DNA of 64,000 bases from Reticulitermes lucifugus (GCA_026260175.1 JAKCWW010000125.1:80561-144560), one strand, 5' to 3'; positions 11,378-23,665 are shown, counted from the first letter of the stretch. A program made the numbers and translations. Notes: generated by a model from the sequence alone, not told the origin.

Positions 11378-11559
11378 TAACTACATACCAGTCAAAACAG
11401 CATAATATTCCAGAAGACGTAAATCTTCAGTAACACTGATGTGAAAAGGATATTTGTATATCCAATGGTAGGTCTGTTTTGATTAATGACTTGTTATTAA
11501 TGTAAAACTTGAACTCGACGCTGTAGTTCGGTCACTGCAACATTTTTAAATCAAGTCAT

Positions 11560-11762
11560 CTATGTTCTGTCAAGGTATTGGATTTCTGCCCCAGTACTTC
11601 TTTTATATTGTTTTACTACATATTTGTTTTATTTCTTTAGTGTCTTATCTTGTGTATTTGTACTGTTTTGTGTTTTATTTGAGCTTTATGCTAGCTTTGT
11701 AATTGACACTTTTGCTGTTAAGTCTGCACATTAATAAATACCCACTGAATTGAATTGAATTT
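11560..11762 (+). mobile_element. probable LINE 3' UTR with (GAATT)n tail
   Basis: A T-rich stretch with no open frame ends in AATAAATACCCACTGAATTG and further GAATT units near 11742-11760. A polyadenylation-like AATAAA followed by a short GAATT array is the usual 3' end of several insect LINE families. No coding part remains. The left edge is approximate. Confidence 0.45.
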
Positions 11763-12049
11763 ATTATCACCTTATGCAGGGTGTTTACAATTATATGCCT
11801 GAAACAAACCACGTTTCTATGGTATAGGCCTATAATGATGCAGCTATTCTGTGGCTGCAATTTATGGTGCATAAGAAATGTAATGCTATTTCCCATGATA
11901 AACGTTTTGTGCTTTTCATGTTAATATTTTCCGAAGCATGTGCGCAGTGCGCAATATGGTTGTTTTCTGTAGGAATTTGATGTCGTGTTTTCCAGGTATT
12001 TTATTCAGGTATTTTCTGAATTATTTTGAGATGGTCACATTTCCCCTGA

Positions 12050-12076
12050 TGATTATTATTATTATTATTATTATTA
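12050..12076. repeat. (ATT)n microsatellite
   Basis: About nine ATT units. Confidence 0.97.
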
Positions 12077-12619
12077 CAACAGTTTTTAAAAGATAATATA
12101 ATATCCTGCATGCCACTGCTTTTTCTGCTGAGCCAGGATGCCTATTTGCTCGGCTCTATATTCGTCAGTCTCTCTTGTTCCATTTGGTGTCAGTGACTGG
12201 TAGGTGTGGGGGATGGTGGTGAGGAAGTTCTGTTGCTGATATGCTTCTGACACAAGCCTTGTAAGCAATAAAGTTGCTTTCACGCCCTGGTTTCAACCGG
12301 ACAGACAAGCTGTCTTCAGAGTGGAGGAGCGGGGGGTTTGCTAAAGGTCGAGTTGACCAGTGCTCTGAAAATGAAGCGTGACGTGACGACAGGTGGCGCT
12401 GGATTGTTTGCCACTTACAGTAATGTCAGTTTCCAGAGGACATCTTGTTAACAAATTGGACAGCCACACTGCAGGCAATGCTTGTCTTATCCCTTCGAAG
12501 GTGAGAACAAGTATTTACCAATGAATTTTGTTCAAACGTTTGTTTTTGTCATTTGGATGTTAAATGTGAAATTGTTTATGTAAAGATCATATAAACTGCT
12601 CGAATGAAAGAAATAGCTT

Positions 12620-12860
12620 TGAAAACAAAACACAAGCTCTAGAAGAAATCTCTATAAGATATCTGGACTGAAGAAGGACAAAGTAGGCGACAAACTTAGA
12701 ATACCAGTATCACAAAGAAACTTTTTAGAGTGTACAGGTTTGGGTATTTGGGTAGGGACATGAGCAGTGCAATGTACGTAAAAGTAATCGTGGCAGAGGA
12801 GTGTCCTTCAGAACAGTCATCGGAAGACCAGAATGATATGGGCTAAGTTTTAAAAATGGG
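12620..12860 (+). mobile_element. possible LINE ORF2 remnant
   Basis: Disjoint frames read EEISIRYLD, then KKDKVGDKLRIPVSQR, then LFRVYRFGYLGRDMSSAM. The order resembles the reverse-transcriptase tail of LINEs (R-R-D-x-V/I-R-N-E, then R-W-x-G-H-x-x-R-M). The match is weak and broken by stops. Confidence 0.3.
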
Positions 12861-13384
12861 AAGTGAAAGGCAAATATCTTATAGCTTTTTTTATTCGCGC
12901 TAAAATCCTAAGACATGCTACAATTGAGTCATTTAGCATGGTAGAGAACAAAGGTCGCGCCTGAGTTAAACATTAGCACCACACATCAGAGTTCTTAGCA
13001 CTGTTACACTGTATTCCGGAGACTGTGATCTCGAATTTTGGTCAAGAAATAAGATATTATAACTGAAGTATTTCATCATTCTCTTTCTGTCCGCTCTTCC
13101 CTGTGCCTTAAAATAAATAACACATGTATCCCTGTTCCTAGTCAAGGGTTGCCCACACATTCCACTACATAAATAACATAACTGAAAGTGCCGTTAAGCA
13201 TAGAAAAACAGAAAGAACAAAGCACATCACTAATCCCATTTCGACTACTTGGCATCTGATCACAACGACGTCCAGTTCTCAGTCACAGGAGTCAACGTGA
13301 ACGCCATATTCACTTACTGTGTTTTGAGTATAAAAATTCTGGGGGTGTTTTTCAGACTAAAATGCTCCAGGTTAGAAGAACGTC
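12861..13384. other. no recognisable feature
   Basis: Random short frames only. Confidence 0.5.
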
Positions 13385-13659
13385 TTCAATTACATGTTTT
13401 TTCCCATGGTGCAACAGCCCCTAATGGGCCATGGTGTCCTCGTTATCGAGACTCACGCTCACACTCAGACACTCCAAACTCGGTAGGACTCCTCTGGACG
13501 AGTGATCAGTCCGAAGCAGAGACCTCTACATGACAACACACACCACATGAAAGATAGACATCCATGCCCTCGGCGGGATTCGAACCCGCAATCCCAGCAA
13601 GCAAGCGGCCGCAGAACCACGCTTTAGACCGCGCGGCTACTAGAATCGGCTTTCAATTA
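13385..13659 (-). mobile_element. tRNA-derived SINE, family A, copy 1, with target duplication
   Basis: On the minus strand the element opens with GCCGCGCGGTCTAAAGCG and carries a near-perfect B box, GGGTTCGAATCCCGCCG. The head resembles a class II (Leu/Ser-like) tRNA. A tRNA-unrelated body follows (GGTCTCTGCTTCGG, then ACTCGTCCAGAGGAGTCC) and an A-rich tail lies at 13398-13405. TTCAATTA flanks both sides (13385-13392 and 13652-13659), a plausible short target duplication. The sister copy is at 48141-48396. It is not a functional tRNA gene: the anticodon arm does not fold and the body continues past the acceptor stem. Confidence 0.85.
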
Positions 13660-15314
13660 TAAGATAGTTTTACATTATTTCATAAAATCGGTTTAATGGT
13701 AATACAAAACTTTTCCGAGTTACTCAAGGGCTCCGTTCCTGAAAGTTTAAGTACCCGAAATTTACGTAAGACGGAATTTTCCCCCATCCCCCTTACTTAT
13801 CGCACCTCATCGGTTATGTATACGTTTACATAGAGTCAGTGTACGTGTTTAAAATATTATTTTTATCAGTTTTTTTCTTACAAACCCACACACAAAATAG
13901 TTTATTTATTACGGTATGATACAGTATTATATTGTAAATGCAGTAATAAATAAAAAAAATTTCCGTAGCTAAGAACGTTTATGGAAGTCCAAGTTTACGT
14001 AAGACGCGTAATACGTAACCCGGACGCTGCCTGTATAACAGTGATGACGTCTTTATTTCTTCCAGAGAACAGAAGCATGCAGAAAAGGGCATTTAGATCA
14101 AATGGTTCTACAAAAGCAGGGCCCATTCTTGAATGCCTCAAAATTTACTGGAATATAAATAATTATTTTTATTAAGGTTGAAGACTGAAATTTCCGCAGA
14201 AGTAGTTTAAGTTTGACATCTCGCAGTTAGACGTATTTTACCCTCCTTCTCTTATCAGTGGTTTGGTTGATTTTACATCAATCACAAATATATAAGAGAG
14301 CCGACAGAAGTTATGTTTCTGACGTTGGTAAATGGCTGCAAATGAACGGGTGCAAAAAAAAAGGCCTATATACCCTATTTTGGTATAAATGTGTCTGTCG
14401 TTTAGCAAGAATGAATGCTACAGGGGTATCAGCCTATGGAACATTCTACCATCTCAAATGAATTAAAGCGAGGGAAAATTATGTTCATTATAAACTGATC
14501 ATAGTTCAACTGGCAACGACTGAAAGAAAGGAATAAGGAATAAAAAGAAAAATGAAATCGAGCAACAAAGAAAATTTGTTAAAGAACAAAGAAAGCCAAA
14601 CAAAGGAAGAGTCATATTTCTGTACGCTTATCGTGACGTCATGAGAGAATAAATTAATAGATTAAGTACTAAGGAAAGGGTAAGTAGAGAAATTGATAAA
14701 TTAACTTGATGACGTGAGAATATGTTTTGTGAAATTCGAAAAAATAATTGTAATTTTTGTAGAAATTTTATGTCTTTTTATGATAATCATTAAACACTAC
14801 ATTCAGGCACAACACACGCTGGCTGTGGGGTGATTCTGATGAGGTCATAGTACTTTTATATATTTCAGAGCAGTGGTGGCGGCGCGGGTAACTTGCTGGC
14901 TGTTGGCTTTGAAAACAGCTAATTTTCCACCCACCCTCTCAAATTAAAAAATAAACCTTAAATGAAGCCAGTTATCGCGTCATGAAACTTGTGTTAACTA
15001 TGGTTGTTAAAATACTACGCAAGCGTAGGACAATAATCTCATGACAGAAACGTACTTAAATTGGTTTAAGAGCTTGGTATGGAAAACAAAAATAATTTAA
15101 AATATTGCTATATTATATGTAATAGCTTCATTAAAAGAAACATTAAGCAAGCTGTTTTTCTGACATTACAGGTGGATTATCAGTTGGCACTAGAAAGTTC
15201 CACACCAACACAAAATCAAAATTATATTCTCTATTATGTTTGTGTGTGCGCGCGCATGCATACATGGACTAAATACAGAAGCAAACCGGTAAAATAAACA
15301 TAGTAAATACACAA
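13660..15314. other. no recognisable feature
   Basis: AT-rich. TTTACGTAAGACG occurs at about 13761-13773 and again near 13994-14006, which may mark the two ends of a small decayed repeat; nothing else supports this. Confidence 0.4.
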
Positions 15315-15330
15315 TCTCTCTCTCTCTCAT

Positions 15331-15390
<60 letters not shown>

Positions 15391-15440
15391 NNNNNNNNNN
15401 NNNNNNNNNNNNNNNNNNNNNNNNNNNNNNNNNNNNNNNN

Positions 15441-15496
<56 letters not shown>
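15315..15496. repeat. (TC)n then (CA)n microsatellite with a 50-N assembly gap
   Basis: A short TC run near 15315-15328 leads into CA units from 15335. They are interrupted by exactly 50 N (15391-15440) and resume to 15496. The gap lies inside the array, so the true repeat length is unknown. The Cys/Val-rich minus-strand frames here are artefacts of the dinucleotide. Confidence 0.97.
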
Positions 15497-15499
<3 letters not shown>

Positions 15500-15607
15500 C
15501 ATGGGTTTTACAGATGCTTACTAGTTTTCTTTGTAAGGAAGAAGAGTCAGCTAACATTAACAATTAGCACAATGTGTAAAAGATCCTGATACGAATATAT
15601 ACGGCGG

Positions 15608-15868
15608 CAGGGGCATAGCCAGGGGAGGAGATAAATTGTGCGGCCGCCCCGAGCGGTACAGTCCAAGGGGGTGTGGGGCAAAATTGGCAGCAAAGTAAAT
15701 ATTTTAAACGAAAGATTTTGATTTTCTGCTCCCCAAAAAAAAAAAATTGAAATTACCAAGACAAATAAAAGGAGATTCAATAAATTATTGTTAAAATTCA
15801 TAATTTCTATTAGAGGCGGTCATTGCGATTACGCGCTCCTGGCGCTAGAAGTCCTAGCTACGACACTG
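15608..15868. mobile_element. hAT-type MITE, copy 2
   Basis: It begins CAGGGGCATAGCCAGGGGA and ends AGCTACGACACTG, the same ends as the copy at 2630-2868. Shared inner blocks include GTGCGGCCGCCCCG, AAAGTAAATATTTTAAA and AAAATTCATAATTTCTATTAGAGG. The 8-bp flanks (TACGGCGG and TAGAGCAC) match at only four positions, so this copy is probably older or its duplication has eroded. It is non-coding. Confidence 0.8.
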
Positions 15869-16278
15869 TAGAGCACAAACACTAAATTTAACAAATAACA
15901 AAAAACAAAATTTAATAAATAACGCTCGGTGTACAGAGAAAAGCAATAAACAGAATATCGTCAACTATGTTACTGTGGTATATAACAATACCATTAACAT
16001 CTGATCTGTCTGACAGAAATGCAGTTACAACAATACTTCCTTTGCCTACTCCTCCAAGCTCTCGGCTCCAACTACCCAGTCGACGCGGATTGCTGTTAAA
16101 TATCCAAGGCTGCGAAGTCAAAGACCGTAAAAGTGAACCCTCTCAGCACATCACTTAAGTTCTAAGTGGAGTGGAACATGTTCCCAATTTTGTAATTACT
16201 GCATAAATAACACAGGCAATACGTCGTCCTTCACAAAGCATCTTCTCAAAAGCACCAACGAAAGGTGGTTGTGTACGG

Positions 16279-16598
16279 CTTATGGGTTGGATGTGCCATG
16301 CCTCAGGCGGTTAGTCGCCGGCCTCTCACCTCGGAGGCCCAGATTCGATCCCAGGTCGGTCCATGTGGGATTTGCGGTGGACAAAGTGGAACTGGGATAG
16401 GTTTTTCTCCGAGTATTTCGGTTTTTCCCTGTCAATTTTATTCCACCAGTGCTCCATTCAAATGGAAAATCAGAAAAACTCCATCTTCATCACAGGGTTG
16501 CACAATAAGCCTTCAAGGCTGCGGTGCGTCCGTAGCATCTGATGCGGGACTCTTCAATAAATAAATAAATAAATAAATAAATAAAATTTCTTATGGGT
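16279..16598 (+). mobile_element. tRNA-derived SINE, family B, copy 2, complete with tail and target duplication
   Basis: The SINE 16288-16589 carries box A (GCCTCAGGCGGTTAGTCGCC), box B (AGATTCGATCCCAGG) and the family body (GGGATTTGCGGTGGACAAAG, TATTTCGGTTTTTCCCTG). It closes with an (AAAT)n tail at 16557-16584. CTTATGGGT flanks both sides (16279-16287 and 16590-16598). This is the best-preserved SINE in the window, and its tail type suggests which LINE machinery copied it. The 99-codon frame over it is not a gene. Confidence 0.9.
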
Positions 16599-16884
16599 AA
16601 GTATCACATACTCGTATTGTCAGACAGGACAAACTGACCTTCAGTAAGTGTCATAAGAAGGATTCATTTTTAAATTTTGTATGTACAGTTAAAACGGGTA
16701 TTATGTGGGGAGGAACATTTGTCTGTTGTCATTGATCAAAACAGTTGGTGGTATTTTGTAAAGCGTTTTGTTCTGATTAAAAAGGTGTTTTACAGAAGCC
16801 TTGCTCAGTACCTTAATAGTACACCTGCCACAAAACAAGAAATATTATGGAGTTCTTAGCACAATTTTTATCAGCATATTTCCG

Positions 16885-17420
16885 GACACCATAGCGAAAG
16901 AGACATTAAATTTGCCATCTCCTGAAAAGCCGACTACCTACCAAAAAGCAGCTGCAGAAATTACAAAAAATAGTGCGATTGTAGTATTAGATGCTCATAA
17001 ACAACAAGCGAAAGGTAAAACCTGTGAGACAGTACTGGAGAACAAAATTTAATCTCTACCTAAAACTGTCCTCGCTGCCAATTTTCGCCTCATCACTGGA
17101 CATGACTACCTACAGCGGCACCTAAACAGGACTGGAATAAAGAATTCTCCGATGTGCCCACTTTGCGGCAACGCAGAAGAACTGGACGTTGTCTACATTC
17201 AAAAGTGCCAGAGTTTGACAGATAACATAAACAATGCCAACAACCCAGATAAATGGTGGAATGTATCAAAATTATATTGGACTGCAAGGAGAAAAATCCG
17301 AGACATCTCTCCAACTGGCGTAGGATTAAAAAAAATCCGGACTGCAATAAATTTGCCACACATTACACGAAGATATCTCAAAGTAGCAATGTTTGTAATT
17401 ATTGGAGTTGCCCATAAAAA
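16885..17420 (+). mobile_element. LINE ORF2 carboxy end: RNase H end plus CCHC-like finger
   Basis: A single frame reads DTIAKETLNLPSPEKPTTY, the end of a LINE RNase H domain, through one stop at 17050-17052. It then gives LPKTVLAANFRLITGHDYLQ, HLNRTGIKNSPMCPLCGNAEE and YIQKCQ. The CPLC, then a Tyr where His is usual, then KC is the C-terminal zinc-finger-like motif of RNase H-bearing I-group LINEs. The final block, NPDKWWNVSKLYWTARRK, is typical of the same proteins. Only one stop in about 170 codons makes this a rather young fragment. Endonuclease and reverse transcriptase are missing through 5' truncation. It lies about 300 bp downstream of the family B SINE. Confidence 0.8.
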
Positions 17421-17499
17421 CTATTCTGTGCTGAATTGGCAACAGACATTTACAACGTATCTCACACACTATTTCATCACTCGAGTTTTAATGGATTAG

Positions 17500-18880
17500 T
17501 AATTATCGTCGTAAAATCGAAAATTAGACATAGATTTCGCTCTGACGTTAAGCTGTGTTTCACGTCTTGCTCATACAACCCATTCATTAACAAAACCTTT
17601 ATATGTTTCGAAGACATATTGCTCAAATAGACACATTTTATGGCGCAAGAGTTGCTCCGCCATATGCAGTCGCACAACAGCTGTGTTGCAATTACTGATG
17701 GCAGAAATGTATGTGTAAAAGCATTTCTGTGGCCTCTAGCGCCATAAATTTATGCTCAGTTCGATGAAAATCAGTCAATACATTAGAAACAGGTCATTAG
17801 GGAGAGACTGACGCAAATAAATCAACTACAAGAATCAATACTTACAAGTGCCTGGATACTTGAGAGTAGTGTACAAGTTCACTGGTGTTGCCATGTCCGT
17901 AAAGTAAAAAGATGCAAGTCAACACATGGCCTAGTAATTATGGCTCCTTGACTTTCTGTGAATTCTCTCGAAAGGAAACGAGTTTGAATTGTGAGAAAGC
18001 AATGGCGATAAAACACACTGAATATATTTTAACTGTATACAAATTTATACAGTAGTAGATTATAAATTCAGGTCAAAAGAAGCTTCGCTTCTTATCAATA
18101 CTCGACTTCGTTAATTTTGTAAATATTCGGAAAAAATATTCAAAACAATTTGTTAAACATAACCAGCCTTTTGGAAAAGAAGGCTTAACACCACTTACTG
18201 AAGTGTTTCATGATGTTTTGTGCTATTCTTCTCAAAGAAAATTACATGTTACGCTATGAAATAGATTAATGAAAGATTATTACGTCTCTGGGATAATTAA
18301 CAAACGTTCATTTGAAGAGTGTGTAAAGTAGGAGTCACATTTGACGGAATCGAATCAAAATTAAATTTACCCAACATGTTTTTTATACAACTAGATATCA
18401 TCGAAGTCATTTATGCAGTTGTAGAGATGTCTCATGCGTCATGGCACTCAAAGAAGCAAGTAACTTCAGTACGAAAGCGATGAAGATGGCACGATACACA
18501 GAAAAAGTGTTTTGCTGTACATCGTGCGGTTTTCGCCAACCGTGAGTGTACGACGGTTCTGTGTGAAGCCAGGCGGTGAAGCGTGCACGTTGTAATATTC
18601 ATGCTGTGCAGTGTGGCTTGCAACTCAACTGCAACTTCATTAGAACTAACCAGCGTCTTCCCTGGGGATCAGATCCCATGTGTGAAGACTAAGTAGAGTG
18701 GTTACAGACAAGAGGAACGACCATGTTATTGTAAATACGACGACAATCCAGGTTAATGTATCTGGCAATTTCTATACTTTGGAAGACCGTGTTTTCAGGA
18801 GCAAATAAAATTAGTTTAAATGCTAATCGGAGAAATGAATATTTGTCAGCTTTTTCTAGGTTCTCTTCTTATCTTCTTGT
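17500..18880. other. no recognisable feature
   Basis: AT-rich. A GC-richer island at about 18425-18690 contains no convincing frame or repeat end. Confidence 0.5.
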
Positions 18881-19012
18881 ATTATGTCTATTCTTTCCTT
18901 CTTTCTCTCTTTATTTACATTTATATGCGCGTATTTATATTTCTGTCTCCGTTCTTTTTTTCTTTTTCCTTCTTTTTACTTTTTTTCATTTCTGCTTTCA
19001 TTCTTCTGTAAA
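18881..19012. repeat. pyrimidine-rich tract
   Basis: T and C dominate the plus strand. The Phe/Leu-rich 108-codon frame here is a low-complexity reading. Confidence 0.8.
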
Positions 19013-19905
19013 TTCTGTAAATCGACTGATCGTCCATACAACTAGTCATATCATCCAGGTAAGTATGATTCATGAACTATGACTGTAGCCAAGGACAACA
19101 CCATTCCCACATCCAACTTTTACAGTTCTTACACAATTCAGAAACTTTTCTGTGTCATATAACGTAGTCAACTAATTGGAGCCGGAAAATAATGTGAATC
19201 TTTTTCAGTAATTACAGAGTAAATGAAGTAAGTAACAATCTCTTCTACATGTACCTGAAAAGCCTCAATTGTGATATATCAACCCCCTAATCTGGGAGAC
19301 ATATGCCATCTTTCAGACGGATTACTGCTTCATGAAACCACTAAACAGATCTATTGCATTTTTATATGTTTCATTTGAGAGAGGAAAAATCTCGTTGTGT
19401 AAAAGTACGGACTTCTGGAAAGTGTAGTATGTTTCTTTATTTGTGACATTGTGTGGGGCGTCCAGAAAACTTGCAGAGTAACTAATTTGAGTTATGTAGC
19501 CCCTATTTAGGAACATGAGCTGCGTCCTGCCATAGCAAATAGATGTTCTCTACAGGCTACCTGTTACACGACGTGTGTACTCTTTCACTACAACTCTGAA
19601 AAACCTGACAGTGACAAATTTGCCTAGAACAAATATTAAGCTCTTCTTTAATTGACGGATTTACGCCTCCTGTATTGCGGACGTCCCATTTAGGGTTCAG
19701 TGACATAACAGAATTTGAGCATTATTAATATAAACTTAAAACTGTTAGGAAGGAAACGGCCGTGAATCATTTCTCGATAATGTTACTGCATTATCATTAA
19801 ATGGTTCACGAACTTCTTGGAAGCCACAGACAGGAAAGAAGAATAAAGTACCAGTCACTCTTCAGTAGGAAACCTACGTACGTGTACTGAAAATTTCTGA
19901 TTATT
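19013..19905. other. no recognisable feature
   Basis: Random short frames only. Confidence 0.5.
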
Positions 19906-20170
19906 TACTGATTTATGCCTTTTTCTCTTATTTCTTTCCTTCAGTGTCCTTTTTTATTTCTTCTTTGAGTCTCTTACGTACATTCTTCTTTCTAAATTAT
20001 TTCTTTATATCTTTCTTTCTCTTGTCATCTCATTCTTTAATTGTTTAGATTGACTTTCTCCGTTACTCTAACCCCCTATCTTTCTCTCCATTTTCTCTCG
20101 TTTTTAACTCAATCCTTTGATTTTTAATTTTTCTTTCTTATTAGCTTGATTTACTTTCTTAAGATAAGCG
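19906..20170. repeat. pyrimidine-rich tract
   Basis: A long T/C-rich run with repeated TTTCTTTC and CTTTCT words. A short (TG)n follows at about 20200-20214. Confidence 0.8.
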
Positions 20171-20747
20171 AGTAGGCCCATCAGATCAACTTGCTTGCAT
20201 GTGTGTGTGTGTGTGAGTCTGTCCTTTCAATTCTTGAACGATTTGACGGACTTCAGTGAACACTGGTATGACATTTATACCATTGCGGACCATGCAAACT
20301 TCGTTCTTAGTTTTTACACGTACTAATAACAACATCGTGAAGGTGCAGAATTTTGCTGTGAAGGCGACGCTAGTATTACGTAATTTGAGGCCTTAAATTA
20401 TGAATTGTGGAACCTATTCAGCTCTTATTAGAATGCAAAATGACCATTCAGTGCCATCCGGCTATTTTTTTGTTTACTGTAATGACAATAACCAAGGAAG
20501 CATTAAGTTAGGCACGAGAAATCAGAAACGGAGACAACAGATATACGTAACTAGATAACCTTATTAGGTATAAAATTTGTTAATAAGTCAACAATTACAA
20601 ACAAGGCGGTAGGGTAAATCTTTAAGATAGATGAAACTGATTTCTGTAGAAAAAATGTGTACTGAAATAATGAGTTTTTAACGACACTAAAATAAGTTTA
20701 CAACACAACAACAGCAAGATAAATTCTTAGGATTGGAAATATTATCA

Positions 20748-21110
20748 TCGTCACGTGGTTCGTCTTACAATAGGTCTACAACTTCTTCCAAAGCAAGTTC
20801 TCCACACAGTGCAATCTAGTGCTTCATCTTTCAATTTACCAGGATCTTCTCGTTTCCTTAAGGTCATTCAGCAACTGCTTACGTCTCCTTCCTCGTCTTC
20901 CCGTCACTTCTAACCTTCCCTGTATCTTTCCTCCAACAATATATTTTAGAAGGCAGTTTCTATGCAAGATGTGCCCAATTCATTTAGCTTTCTTTCGTTT
21001 TACTGTATGCAGGCTGTTCCTTTCCTCCTTGAAACTTTGTAGTACTTCGTAGCTTTTCAAACGATCCGTCAAACTGATCTTCTCCATCCTTCATTAGAAA
21101 TCTATTCAAC
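20748..21110 (-). mobile_element. LINE reverse-transcriptase carboxy region (HTVKRRKA-x-GHILRRN family)
   Basis: The minus strand from 21087 reads MEKISLTDRLKSYEVLQSFK, EERNSLHTVKRKKAK, a stop where Trp is expected, then IGHILHRNCLLKYIVGGKI and GRRGRRRKQLLNDLKETRR. After another shift it gives KLKDEALDCTVWRTCFGRS. This is the conserved tail of an abundant insect LINE (E-E-R-N-x-L-H-T-x-K-R-R-K-A-N-W-I-G-H-x-L-R-R-N-C-L-L). Upstream catalytic domains are lost. Two or three lesions in about 110 codons show it is dead but not ancient. The plus-strand 77-codon frame is its shadow. Confidence 0.92.
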
Positions 21111-21959
21111 ATGAAACATAATTTATGATTTCTGTTCGGAAGTGTTTGTTTCATTGTGTCTACTTAATTCTTCTTTATTTTTCTTCTTTTCTTAGCTTTT
21201 CTTGCCTTTCACTTCCTTTCGCTTTTTTAAATCAAGACTTATACTTCAATAAATGGAAGGAGCCTAACAGTCAAAGCCGCAACTCGTAATAAAACTAAGG
21301 TTTTACTTTATCATAATTTTCTCCACAAAGAAAAAAAGGAGTCCGTTCTACTAATTCTACAGCAAAGTTAATTCAGGTGTGCTACAGATTTTGTTATGCA
21401 AATTAGTGTTAGGTAGTCAACTGTGTAATGCATTGGTTTAAGAATCTTCTCCAATCTTCTAATATTATTTTGTGACACATACTTCGAAGTCGGAAATCTG
21501 GCTACACGTTGTTGTTTGATAAATTATAACACAACACATTTTTGGGCTCGGTCCCACTTGACCCTCTATTTTTATACACCTTGATACCCGCAATAAGAAC
21601 TAAATCAAGGTGTCAACATTTCATTATAGATTATTTTGTTCCTTGCAGAACGCAGTGCAGCTGCGTGCCAGATACACTTCGACCCAACGTTCTCACCGCG
21701 GAAACAAAATAAAAGCGATACTACTGAGTTTACAGACATAATTTCGCGTAATGCCGGATTATCCTAATAGAGCGTCAGGCACCTGGGGTATATACACACA
21801 TACATAGCGACAAATGATATTTACTTCTGCTGTTGCTATGCTTGCAAATATGTCAACTCCCTCCCTTACAACCACTGCAGGGGTTACAAAAGGACTGAAC
21901 CTTGCTTTGTCGATATATAGACTAGACAGGCTACGAACTGGACCTTGCGATATTTGATT
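21111..21959. other. no recognisable feature
   Basis: Includes a short pyrimidine-rich patch near 21165-21230; otherwise random. Confidence 0.5.
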
Positions 21960-22160
21960 TCCGACATGAGTAAGAGATTTCTCTTCTCCAAAACTTCCAG
22001 AACCAAACTCTTTGTCAGTGGTTTCCGAGGGGTTTATGCGGCCGTTGTGTGAAGCTGACCACTCACTTTCATGCAGTGCCGAGGTTAAGAATGGGGGGAG
22101 TAATACCTACACTCCGTCATATAGCTCCGTAGCGTATACAAGGACAACTTTTCCTTTACT
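21960..22160 (+). mobile_element. SINE, family C, 3' part (copy 2)
   Basis: It shares AAGAGATTTCTCTTCTCC, GAAGCTGACCACTCAC, TGCCGAGG, ATATAGCTCCGTA and GGACAACTTT with the fuller copy at 31697-31985. The tRNA-like head is missing or unrecognisable, consistent with 5' truncation. It ends in a TTTAC-like tail. Confidence 0.8.
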
Positions 22161-22199
22161 TGGATTACAAAATCAGCAAGGATAGCATTTATATCTTTT

Positions 22200-22410
22200 A
22201 ATAACGGGACCCATTTTAATTGATAAGAGAAAGAGCAACAAGGAGGAGAAAAAGTACAGGTCACGTAAAGAGAAAGAAATAAACAGTAACAAGGGAGAGA
22301 GAAACTATAGAGAAAAAAATAAAATAAAAGACCGAAGAAAAGCAAAGAAAGAGAATGGAAAGGATACACATAAAAACAAAGAAATGCGAAAACAATTTTT
22401 TTCTCATTCT
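22200..22410. repeat. purine-rich tract
   Basis: The plus strand is rich in GAAA, AGAA and AAAATAAAA. The 130-codon minus frame is the complement of this tract plus SINE tail and is not a gene. Confidence 0.8.
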
Positions 22411-23399
22411 TCTGAACATTAAAGAGTGTAAAGTCGTAACACAGGGCCTCTCTACAGTCAATACAAAATGACGACATTATTCGCTTCTGATCATTCCGTT
22501 ATCTAGTCTACGAGAGAGTAACCAACTCACAGGTCACGCAGTCAGTGGCTGTTGGTCGCTCCACCATGGTTACTGAGCTTTTCAAACTATACGTGCTTCT
22601 CGCGAACTACGCGTTCGGACTTCTGGTGTCCAAGTCTTTCATACAGTGGTTTCATTTCCTTCCTCAGATGAAGAGCACATAAAGAAAGCCAAATAAAATA
22701 TTACCAAATATTGTGCCTAGTAAAAACCAAATAACAAATTACTTAAATTTGTATTCTCTTTATGTTTCAAATTATACAGAATGTGACATCGTGTTTTTAA
22801 TTGCTGGCGCGTCATAGCATGAGCTTGATGCATCAAACAGTTTATCAGCAACGATATAGCAGTGAACATTTCACGCTTGCGCAGATGATACACGCGAGCA
22901 AATACAACCACGCACGGTCCATATACACTGGCTTTTATAAGTACAGATGTTGAAGTGACATAAAAAAGGCGAGAGGGGGTTAATCGGAAAAAGGGGCGTA
23001 AACAGTTCACTAGCTTTAGTGCTTTATTTGATGTGTTTTCAGGCAGCTCACCCACTCACGCGGAGAAGCGCATTGGGACTGCAGTCCATGTAAATGAGGT
23101 CTCATTCACCATGAAACGAATACAAACAAAATTCCCAATTTCATTACCCGCACTGTTACGCTTTACACTACAGTGCGACCACCAAGGCTTCATCCCACGT
23201 TTAATTAATTATATAGTCACAAAAAGCTATGTCATGAAAAATGTATAACAAACCATATCCCTGGTGACAAATGACGATTTAAAATTCGAATCACTCACTA
23301 ACCTACACAACTTATTTATTAATGGAAGGGCGTTCAACAAGCTAGAAAATAAGTTACGGGCTTATATAGGTATAATGGCGCCATCGTAAGCATGAATAT
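22411..23399. other. no recognisable feature
   Basis: Random frames; the 112-codon minus frame (22717-23055) resembles nothing I know. Confidence 0.45.
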
Positions 23400-23665
23400 G
23401 AGAATATAAAACATATTTTTTTCAGAAAACCTGAAGAAAATAATAGAATTGGAGAACTAGGCGTAGATGGAAGGATAATATTAAACGTAACCTTTCAGAA
23501 AGCAGAGCGTAATGATGTGAACCAAATTTATATGGTTCAGGATACAATCCAATTAAGGGCTCTTGTGAATACGGTCATGAACGTAGGAGGTTTATGAACA
23601 TTGGAGAATTTCTGGAGTAGTTAAATGAATGTCATGATTTCATGATATAGCGTGCTCCATGGAGT
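23400..23665 (+). mobile_element. LINE remnant, RRWEDN-type tail
   Basis: A frame reads FRKPEENNRIGELGVDGRI, ILNVTFQKAERN, QLRALVNTVMNVGGL, then ENFW. This follows the consensus order K-P-E-G-K-R-P, L-G-V-D-G-R-I-I-L, D-R-x-x-W-R-A-L-V-x-x-x-M-N-L-R-V, N-x-G-x-F-L of the same LINE family as 2905-3154. It is 5'-truncated and broken in places. Confidence 0.7.

Noticed and set aside
13561-13642. tRNA gene on the minus strand
   Set aside because: Box A and B are present but the anticodon arm does not fold, a body and A-rich tail follow, and a second copy exists: a SINE.
15190-15563. Cys/Val repeat frames across the CA array
   Set aside because: Dinucleotide repeat plus N run; not coding.
16265-16564. 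99-codon plus frame as a gene
   Set aside because: Lies wholly in the family B SINE bounded by target duplications.
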